DNA of 5,177 bases from Desulfobacteraceae bacterium. Its GTDB lineage: Bacteria > Desulfobacterota > DSM-4660 > Desulfatiglandales > Desulfatiglandaceae. Positions 1 through 5,177 of this stretch are shown here, in pieces. How positions within the stretch are numbered: the stretch's first letter is position 1; the number at the start of each line of letters is the position of its first letter. The stretch covers positions 1 to 5,177 of the forward strand of contig DSCZ01000167.1 in the NCBI GenBank assembly GCA_011048855.1, written 5' to 3'. The translations under genes and the position numbers were made by a program. The notes beneath the pieces were generated by a model. It made no database searches and had not been told where the DNA came from. It saw only the letters and a program-made list of their open reading frames with translations.

Positions 1-1
1 A

Positions 2-1837
2 GGTAACGTGCTGTTCCGGCGCCGAGTGGTGCGTGGCGACGCAGCCGCGGCTTTTCCATGGTGCGCGGCCGGCGTCCGGAAAACCTACAAAACTTCGTTT
101 CTCGAGCACTGCTACCTGGAACCCGATGCCGGCGCCGGCTGGGTCGACTCCGACGGCACCCTGGTTATTGTCGCCTCTACGCAGAATCCTCACTACGATC
201 ATGCCGAAGTCGCGACCATCCTCGGGTTGGAGGACAGCCGTTTAAGAATCATACAGGCGGCGACCGGCGGTGGATTTGGATCCAAACTGGACCTCAACGT
301 CCAGGGGTTCATCGGACTCGCGCTCTATTACCTCCAGAGACCGGTGCGTTATATATACAGCCGGGAAGAGTCCTTTATCGCAACCAGCAAGCGCCACGCT
401 CTGATCATGGAAATGAAAACCGGGGCCGGAAAAGACGGCAGGCTGCGCGCAATGGAATGCCGAATTTTTTGCGACACAGGTGCCTATGGATCCTACGGTA
501 TCGCGGTGGCTTCCCGTGCCGCAGTTCACGCCTCTGGCCCATATGAGGTTGAACATGTCAACACCGAGGCGCTGTGCGTTTATACGAACAACCCGGTGGC
601 TGGAGCTATGCGAGGTTTCGGAACGCCCCAGGTTGCCTTCGCTCACGAATCCCAGATGGATCTCCTGGCACAGGAATTAGGCATCGACCCGTTCGAAATA
701 AGGCGCATCAATGCGCTGCGCGCCGGATCCGTAACCCCTACGGGGCAGAAGCTCGAAGCCAGTGTCGGAATAGCCGAGTGTCTCGACGCGGTAGAACAAA
801 AATATGAAAACGCCCGTTCCTCGCTCCGGAATGCCGCCCCTTCGCCGTTCGTCCGCCGGGGTGTTGGGTTGGGAGCCATGTGGTACGGCATAGGCAATAC
901 CGGGATGCAGAACCCGTCCACGGCGCAGGTTGAAATAAGCCTGGACGGCCAGGTCACGTTGTTCACGGGGTGTGCTGACATCGGCCAGGGTTCTACAACC
1001 GTGCTTGGTCAAATTGCGGCCGGGACGCTTGGCCTTGCTTCCGAGGATATCCGGATGGTTGTCGCGGATACGAAATTTACCACCAATGCAGGGGCGACCT
1101 CGGCCAGCAGGCAGACCTACATTTCCGGAAACGCGGTCAAGGATGCCGCGTCCAAGCTGGCCGATGTGCTGCTGACCGAAGCTGTCGACGCGATGAAAAT
1201 ACCGAAGGATTCCCTCGCGCTGGACGGAGGATTCGTCGTAAGCAAGAACGATCCGGGCCGTCGGACACCTTTCTCGAAGTTGGCGGCTCGGGCCCATCGC
1301 AAGGGAATACCGCTTCGGTGGCAGGGCTATTTCGACCCGGTGACCTCCCCGCTGGACCCGGAAACAGGGAGCGGTTCGCCGTATGCGACCTATGCCTATG
1401 CATGTCATGTAGTCGAGGTTACGGTCGATGTCACCACGGGAGAAGTGATGGTGGATCGGGTGGCAGCGGCTCACGACGTAGGCAAAGCCATACACCCGGA
1501 AGGTGTTGTCGGCCAGATCTGCGGGGGGGTGGCAATGGGTGTGGGATTTGCGCTGATGGAGGAATTTATACCCGGTGTAACGGCCTCTATGAAGGATTAT
1601 CATATCCCCACCACGAGCGACATGCCCGATGTGGTCCCGATCATCGTGGAATGCACCGAACCGACCGGGCCGTTCGGGGCCAAGGGCGTTGGAGAACCAG
1701 CGCTCATCCCGACCGCTCCTGCGGTGTTGAATGCCATTTCTCATGCACTGGGAACCAGGATATATCATCTTCCAGCCAACCTTGAACGGGTGCTGGAAGC
1801 CGCCCTGTCGAGCGGTCAATCTGAAAAAAGGAGATAG
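2..1837 (+). CDS. Molybdopterin-binding subunit of a xanthine dehydrogenase-family hydroxylase, probably nicotinate dehydrogenase (5' truncated)
   Basis: This subunit carries the molybdenum cofactor that hydroxylates an aromatic N-heterocycle with water; electrons leave through separate 2Fe-2S and FAD subunits not seen here. The frame is open from base 2 and gives 611 residues. The first residues (GNVLFRRRVVRGD) match an internal motif of the family, so about 150 N-terminal residues are missing upstream. Numbering from base 2, visible motifs are TQNP (60-63), GGGFGSK (89-95), AMRGFGTPQ with Arg204 where bovine xanthine oxidase has substrate-stabilising Arg880, GCADIGQG (323-330), and GAKGVGEP near the C-terminus, whose Glu565 (bases 1694-1696) is the expected catalytic base. 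The position of bovine Glu802, which contacts purines, appears to be Leu96, arguing against a purine substrate. Nicotinate is inferred from the enamidase and reductase genes that follow. The family call is firm; the substrate is inferred. E. barkeri splits this subunit into NdhL and NdhM, but here it is continuous. Confidence 0.9.
   Translation, partial: GNVLFRRRVVRGDAAAAFPWCAAGVRKTYKTSFLEHCYLEPDAGAGWVDSDGTLVIVASTQNPHYDHAEVATILGLEDSRLRIIQAATGGGFGSKLDLNVQGFIGLALYYLQRPVRYIYSREESFIATSKRHALIMEMKTGAGKDGRLRAMECRIFCDTGAYGSYGIAVASRAAVHASGPYEVEHVNTEALCVYTNNPVAGAMRGFGTPQVAFAHESQMDLLAQELGIDPFEIRRINALRAGSVTPTGQKLEASVGIAECLDAVEQKYENARSSLRNAAPSPFVRRGVGLGAMWYGIGNTGMQNPSTAQVEISLDGQVTLFTGCADIGQGSTTVLGQIAAGTLGLASEDIRMVVADTKFTTNAGATSASRQTYISGNAVKDAASKLADVLLTEAVDAMKIPKDSLALDGGFVVSKNDPGRRTPFSKLAARAHRKGIPLRWQGYFDPVTSPLDPETGSGSPYATYAYACHVVEVTVDVTTGEVMVDRVAAAHDVGKAIHPEGVVGQICGGVAMGVGFALMEEFIPGVTASMKDYHIPTTSDMPDVVPIIVECTEPTGPFGAKGVGEPALIPTAPAVLNAISHALGTRIYHLPANLERVLEAALSSGQSEKRR
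1828..1833 (+). promoter_or_regulatory. Ribosome binding site for the enamidase gene
   Basis: AAGGAG sits 8 bases before the ATG at 1842 and overlaps the last codons of the Mo-subunit gene. It decides the start: the frame stays open upstream to 1731, but that extension lies inside the preceding gene and lacks the conserved amidohydrolase N-terminus, which begins at this ATG (MPRTILTNIG). Confidence 0.85.
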
Positions 1838-1841
1838 AAGA

Positions 1842-3029
1842 ATGCCCAGAACAATCCTGACGAACATCGGAACGATTATCAGCGGTGACATAGCCGAACC
1901 GCTGCTCGATAAGGATACCATCTCGATCAAAGACGGCCTCATCGAACAAATTTCAACTTCCGCGGAGCTCAAACCAGAGGCGGGCGACACGGTGATCGAC
2001 TGCTCCGGAACCACGGTCACACCGGGCCTTATCGACTCCCACTGCCATGTCATCCTGGGGGATTATACTTCCCGTCAAAAGCAGCTCGGCTTCATTGAAA
2101 GCGAACTGCACGGCGGGGTGACCACCATGATATCTGCGGGGGAAGTACACCTCAGTGGGCGCCCGAAGGACCCCGCAGGCACGAAGGCGCTCGCGATCCT
2201 CGCCGCCAAAGCCTGGGCGAATTTCAGGCCCGGCGGGGCCAAGGTGCTGGGCGGTGCGTTGATTCTTGAAAAAGGCCTTGAAAGAAAAGATTTCGAAGAA
2301 ATGGCCCGTGAGGGGGTGCGCGTGGTTGGTGAAATCGGGCTCGGAAGCGTCAAAGAGCCGGAGGACGCGGCCCCGATGGTGGAGTGGGCCAGGGAGTTGG
2401 GCATGACGGTGATGATGCACACCGGGGGGACATCTATCCCGGGGAGCAGTACAGTCACCGCCGACCAGGTGATACGGACGAACCCTCATATCGCCTCGCA
2501 TGTCAACGGAGGGCCGACGGCCGTTGCGCTTGAAGAAGTCAAAAGGCTTGTCGATGAGACGAAACTCGCTATCGAAATCGTTCACTGCGGGAACCCGAAG
2601 ATGGCCGTCGAAGCCGCAAATCTCTGCGTAAAGGCAAAGGCTCTGGATCGTATGATCATAGGCAATGACGCCCCCTCCGGAACCGGGGTGGTCCCCCTGG
2701 GTGTCCTGCGGGTAATTAACCACCTCGCCGGCCTGACCGACGTCAAAGGCGTAGAAGCCGTTTGCATGGCTACAGGCAACACGGCACGCATTTACCGGCT
2801 GAATCGAGGGCTTGTTGCCGAAGGGAAGGAAGCGGACCTGGTTATCATGGACGCACCGATGGGTTCGGTGGGAGAGGATGCAGTCTCTGCAATCGAGGCC
2901 GGTGATGTTCCGGGAGTGGCGATGATTCTTGTGGACGGGGAAATCGTCGTCTCGAAAAGCAGAAACACCCCGCCACCGAAGCGGAAACCCACGGTTTCCC
3001 AATATGGTGGTGGAGAGGTCACAGCATAA
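1842..3029 (+). CDS. ena: Enamidase (1,4,5,6-tetrahydro-6-oxonicotinate amidohydrolase)
   Basis: Enamidase hydrolyses 1,4,5,6-tetrahydro-6-oxonicotinate to 2-formylglutarate and ammonia, the ring-opening step of nicotinate fermentation; it is a cytoplasmic Fe-Zn enzyme of the amidohydrolase superfamily. The protein has 395 residues, close to my recollection of about 385 for the E. barkeri enzyme. The N-terminal beta-sandwich strands (1-60) lead into PGLIDSHCH, giving metal ligands His67 and His69. Further ligand candidates are Glu164 in GEIGLG (in place of a carboxylated Lys), His193 in MMHTGG, His220 in SHVNGG, and the catalytic Asp276 in GNDAPSGTG. The C-terminus has the usual EADLVIMD and DGEIVV strands. 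Stretches such as HGGVTTMISAG, HTGGTSIPGSSTVTAD and KSRNTPP agree with the E. barkeri sequence as I remember it; no alignment was run. A 4-base gap and a strong Shine-Dalgarno site tie it to the Mo-subunit gene. Alternatives such as dihydroorotase-like enzymes fit less well. Confidence 0.92.
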   Translation: MPRTILTNIGTIISGDIAEPLLDKDTISIKDGLIEQISTSAELKPEAGDTVIDCSGTTVTPGLIDSHCHVILGDYTSRQKQLGFIESELHGGVTTMISAGEVHLSGRPKDPAGTKALAILAAKAWANFRPGGAKVLGGALILEKGLERKDFEEMAREGVRVVGEIGLGSVKEPEDAAPMVEWARELGMTVMMHTGGTSIPGSSTVTADQVIRTNPHIASHVNGGPTAVALEEVKRLVDETKLAIEIVHCGNPKMAVEAANLCVKAKALDRMIIGNDAPSGTGVVPLGVLRVINHLAGLTDVKGVEAVCMATGNTARIYRLNRGLVAEGKEADLVIMDAPMGSVGEDAVSAIEAGDVPGVAMILVDGEIVVSKSRNTPPPKRKPTVSQYGGGEVTA

Positions 3030-3082
3030 TGATCACCGCCCTATCAATTATATGCCATCTATTCCAGGGTAATTGCCAATGA
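3029..3082 (+). other. Possible 17-codon coupling or leader reading frame between ena and hnr
   Basis: The enamidase stop overlaps an ATG in the sequence TAATG, and GGAGAGG (3012-3018) lies 10 bases before it. The short frame encodes MITALSIICHLFQGNCQ and ends in a TGA that overlaps the reductase ATG (ATGA, 3079-3082). It therefore fills the intergenic gap exactly and could carry ribosomes from ena to hnr. It resembles no peptide I know. Chance is a fair alternative for so short a frame. Confidence 0.25.
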
Positions 3083-3085
3083 TAG
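3041..3085 (+). repeat. Imperfect inverted repeat around the reductase start codon
   Basis: CTATCAATTA (3041-3050) can pair with TAATTG (3070-3075) plus ATAG (3082-3085). The right arm is interrupted by six bases (CCAATG) that contain the start codon. The 19-base loop holds the likely weak ribosome site AGGG (3066-3069), 9 bases before the ATG. A hairpin here could limit initiation at hnr. The stem is AT-rich and short, so its stability is doubtful. It lacks a U-tract and is not a typical terminator. Confidence 0.3.
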
Positions 3086-4593
3086 TTGATCTGGAAAAAT
3101 GCATTGGTTGCGGTTACTGCGTCAGAGACTGTCCTGTTGGAGCAGTACGGCTGGTCGAAAAGAAAGCCGTAATACAGGAAAATTGCACAGAATGCGGAGC
3201 CTGTATCAAGGTTTGCGAGCAGGGTGCGCTCAAAAAAGATCCGGTACCCGCGCCTGGAGCCGTGATCTGCGATGCCTGCCCGATAGCCTGCAATGTGAAG
3301 GATGGATTCCCGGGCGCCTGCCACCGCTACCGGAATGAAGCAGGGCGCCTTGTGCGCGTGACACCCCTCCACTCCTTTGAAAACGTCGAAAACATCGTCG
3401 GGCCTGAACCTTCGGAAGTCATACGAACACCGATTGTAACCGGCATCGGTGCCGGCACCACCTACCCGGACTGCAAGCACGCGCCGGTGATCGTAGAAGG
3501 CAGCCGCAGCAATGTGGATGTCGTCACCGTGGTGACCGAAGCGCCTCTCAGCTACAGCTCGATCCTCGTCAAGATCGACACCGACGTGCCGGTGGGAGAG
3601 GAAGGAGCTGATGTGCTCGCTGGAAAGCGGAAGGTGGGCATCGTTATAACAGAACAATACGGCTCCAAAATGCTCTCGATCGGCGGGGTGAACCTTCTCA
3701 CCGGAAAAGACGGCATCGTGGTAGCCCGTACCATAGCCGATATCGCAAATAGAAAGCCGGTCAAGCTTGCGGTCAGAGAAGGAAGCAGGCTGGAGCTCCA
3801 GGTGGGTGAAACGCCGGTTATCAACGGAGACCGTCCTGCAAGCATGCGAGTGGGCTGCGGAAGTGCCACATTGGGACTGTTCGCCCCCCACTGCCGGGAG
3901 GCGGCCGATGAAGTTATCATCCTTGACAGCCATTTGACCAGCTTGATGAGCGAGCATGCGGCCGGCCGTTTCGTCGGTGCGGAACCTTCGGGGGTGAAGC
4001 TTGCATTCCGAATGAGCACCCCCGGGCGTTATTTTGGAGATCATGGCAGCGGATGGGGCGGAACTTCAATAACCGACCCCCTTGATTTAATCTCCAGCGT
4101 AGACATGACGGCGGCACGGCCGGGTATGACGATCTTTGTGACCGAGACCACCGGCCGGAACGGCTTACTTTACCGGGTGAACGACAGCGGTGGACTGAGC
4201 GAAATCCCGCTCACCCATAAATGCCGACAACTCCTGGAGGCGATCCGCGCCGCCTGCGAACCTTCGAGGGTTTCAGCCGTTTACATGGGCGGCACGGGAG
4301 GCAGCGCACGGGCGGGTGTAACGCTTTACCCGATAAAACTCACCCAAGCAGTGCACGGTTCCAGGGCCGTTTTAACGGTGGGCGGAAGCCCGGTGTATGT
4401 GCTTCCCGGCGGCGGTATTAATTTCATGGTGGACGTCGAGCGTGTAAAAACAGGGTCGTTTTACTGGACACCCACCCCGGCGACCATCTGCCCCGTAGAA
4501 TATACGATGACCAAAAAGGAGTATGAAGAAATGGGCGGCCATATCGAAGCGTTGAAACCTTTTCGACCCCCCGGAGGCGTTGCACCCGAGTGA
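3079..4593 (+). CDS. hnr: 6-Hydroxynicotinate reductase, ferredoxin-dependent iron-sulfur flavoprotein
   Basis: The predicted reaction is ferredoxin-dependent reduction of 6-hydroxynicotinate to 1,4,5,6-tetrahydro-6-oxonicotinate, the substrate of the adjacent enamidase. The 504-residue protein opens with a two-cluster ferredoxin domain: Cys8, 11, 14, 18 and Cys36, 39, 42, 46. A third group follows, Cys64, 67, 71 and 81 (CX2CX3CX9C). The E. barkeri enzyme is reported to hold two 4Fe-4S clusters, one 2Fe-2S cluster and covalent flavin, so this group is the natural candidate for the 2Fe-2S site. Residues from about 110 to 504 form a large domain with glycine-rich stretches (GDHGSGWGG 320-328, MGGTGGSARAG 403-413, VLPGGGINFMVD 441-452) that I cannot assign to a common fold. 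There is no signal peptide or membrane segment. ATG 3079 is preferred to an in-frame TTG at 3073; a stop at 3070-3072 excludes anything longer. The function rests on cluster content and gene context, not on an alignment. Confidence 0.8.
   Translation: MIVDLEKCIGCGYCVRDCPVGAVRLVEKKAVIQENCTECGACIKVCEQGALKKDPVPAPGAVICDACPIACNVKDGFPGACHRYRNEAGRLVRVTPLHSFENVENIVGPEPSEVIRTPIVTGIGAGTTYPDCKHAPVIVEGSRSNVDVVTVVTEAPLSYSSILVKIDTDVPVGEEGADVLAGKRKVGIVITEQYGSKMLSIGGVNLLTGKDGIVVARTIADIANRKPVKLAVREGSRLELQVGETPVINGDRPASMRVGCGSATLGLFAPHCREAADEVIILDSHLTSLMSEHAAGRFVGAEPSGVKLAFRMSTPGRYFGDHGSGWGGTSITDPLDLISSVDMTAARPGMTIFVTETTGRNGLLYRVNDSGGLSEIPLTHKCRQLLEAIRAACEPSRVSAVYMGGTGGSARAGVTLYPIKLTQAVHGSRAVLTVGGSPVYVLPGGGINFMVDVERVKTGSFYWTPTPATICPVEYTMTKKEYEEMGGHIEALKPFRPPGGVAPE
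4573..4577 (+). promoter_or_regulatory. Ribosome binding site for the UPF0280 gene
   Basis: GGAGG lies inside the end of hnr, 12 bases before the GTG at 4590. The spacing is somewhat long, but the GTG overlaps the hnr stop (GTGA), a classic coupling arrangement, and this favours it over the in-frame GTG 4632 or ATG 4635. Confidence 0.55.
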
Positions 4594-5177
4594 ACCGGGA
4601 GCAGACGATTCATGCGCTCGATTCCGGGGCCGTGATGGCTGAATGCGGTCCAATGAGGCTTGTTATCTCGTCGTTCGTCGGAAAGGTGCCCCAGAGAGAG
4701 ATGAACATTCGTGCGGCCAAGGAATCATTCAGTTTCCTGGCACGCGTGTCCGCCGTAAAAGACAGACTGCAGCATCCCCTCAAATCGGTACCGGACGACC
4801 TCAGCGAGCCAATAGCACGTGAGATGGTTCGTAGCGCCTGCATGATCGGGGATCCACAACTAACACCGATGGCTGCGGTCGCCGGGAGCCTTGCGGCTGC
4901 AACCGCAGACTTCCTGTTCGACCGGGGAATGACCCGCGTGATCGTAAACAACGGCGGTGATATTGCGGTGCGCCTGGCAGGCGGGCAAAAAGTCAGGGTG
5001 GGTGTCAGGGACGATGTCACCCGGAATTCATGGTCTCGCGTGATCGCGCTTGACGCCGGCCGCACTTCATGGGGCGTCGCCACAAGCGGACTTGGTGGAA
5101 GAAGCTTTACGTCGGGAATAGCATCTGCAGCCACCGTGATCGCTGCAACGGCATCGGTCGCCGACGCCGCCGCAACG
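4590..5177 (+). CDS. UPF0280 family protein, ApbE-like fold (3' truncated)
   Basis: The frame is open for 196 codons to the window end without a stop. The family is usually about 240-250 residues, so perhaps 50 are missing. Family features seen are ECGPMRLVISSFVGK (18-32), DPQLTPMAAVAGSLA (88-102), VNNGGDIAVRL (119-129), and VATSGLGGRSFTSG followed by a segment ending ADAAAT (163-196). The GGDI, ATSG and DAxAT elements recall ApbE, the FAD:protein FMN transferase, and UPF0280 structures are grouped with ApbE by fold. The ApbE loop containing His-x-x-Asp-Pro-x-Thr-Gly, normally between ATSG and the final helix, is absent, so identical chemistry cannot be assumed. The biochemical role of the family is unknown to me. 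Its start overlaps the hnr stop by four bases, so the two proteins are probably made together; a role in flavin attachment or reductase maturation is inferred only. The start could instead be ATG 4635, just before the conserved ECGPMR block. Confidence 0.85.
   Translation, partial: MNREQTIHALDSGAVMAECGPMRLVISSFVGKVPQREMNIRAAKESFSFLARVSAVKDRLQHPLKSVPDDLSEPIAREMVRSACMIGDPQLTPMAAVAGSLAAATADFLFDRGMTRVIVNNGGDIAVRLAGGQKVRVGVRDDVTRNSWSRVIALDAGRTSWGVATSGLGGRSFTSGIASAATVIAATASVADAAAT

Noticed and set aside
1523..1529. Run of seven G as a frameshift or phase-variation site
   Set aside because: The frame is intact through it and the protein keeps family-like sequence on both sides (VGQICGGVAMGVGF).
677..2053. 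458-codon open frame on the - strand
   Set aside because: It lies across the Mo-subunit gene and into ena, and its translation shows no recognisable domain. It is a by-product of the codon composition of the strong + strand genes.
3030..3078. Internal terminator or promoter between ena and hnr
   Set aside because: There is no stem followed by a U-tract and no convincing -35/-10 pair. The 49-base gap is better read as a translational spacer.
3853..3870. GCGSATLG in the reductase (Ser262-Ala263-Thr264) as an ApbE-type flavinylation site
   Set aside because: The known motif is roughly Asp-x-x-(Ser/Thr)-Gly-Ala-(Thr/Ser). Here Gly and Ser are in the wrong order and the Asp is missing, so I do not call it, though Thr264 could be examined if flavin attachment is studied.
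1953..4044. Long - strand open frames at 1953-3002 and 3019-4044
   Set aside because: Both lie antisense to well-supported genes (ena and hnr), are rich in His, Arg and Cys without motif structure, and have no context as genes.

Overview
The window is a compact stretch of four genes, all on the + strand. It looks like part of an anaerobic nicotinate (niacin) degradation operon. In order it holds: (1) the 3' part of a molybdopterin-binding hydroxylase subunit of the xanthine dehydrogenase family, most likely nicotinate dehydrogenase; (2) a complete enamidase of the amidohydrolase superfamily; (3) a complete iron-sulfur protein best explained as 6-hydroxynicotinate reductase; (4) the 5' part of a UPF0280 protein, a family related in fold to ApbE flavin transferases. 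The two outer genes run off the window ends.

The three enzymes fit consecutive steps of the pathway described in Eubacterium barkeri. Nicotinate is hydroxylated at C6 by the Mo enzyme. The 6-hydroxynicotinate is reduced by ferredoxin to 1,4,5,6-tetrahydro-6-oxonicotinate. Enamidase then opens the ring to 2-formylglutarate and ammonia. The genes are packed as a transcription unit: 4 bp between genes 1 and 2, 49 bp between 2 and 3, and a 4-bp GTGA overlap between 3 and 4. No promoter, terminator, RNA gene, mobile element or repeat array is visible, so the promoter is presumably upstream of the window. FAD and 2Fe-2S subunits for the Mo enzyme, and genes for 2-formylglutarate metabolism, should lie outside it.

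The most interesting point is the coupling of the reductase gene to an ApbE-like gene. The E. barkeri reductase is reported to carry a covalently bound flavin, so the UPF0280 protein is a candidate for attaching it. The Mo subunit is one continuous protein here, whereas in E. barkeri it is split into NdhL and NdhM. The 49-bp gap before the reductase also contains a precisely fitted 17-codon reading frame and an imperfect inverted repeat around the start codon.

The organism is probably an anaerobic bacterium with moderately high GC, because the reductase is of ferredoxin-dependent type and UPF0280 is common in strict anaerobes. A Desulfobacterota-like or Firmicutes host is plausible. The taxonomic call is weak: Azorhizobium also degrades nicotinate through a reduced 6-oxo intermediate.
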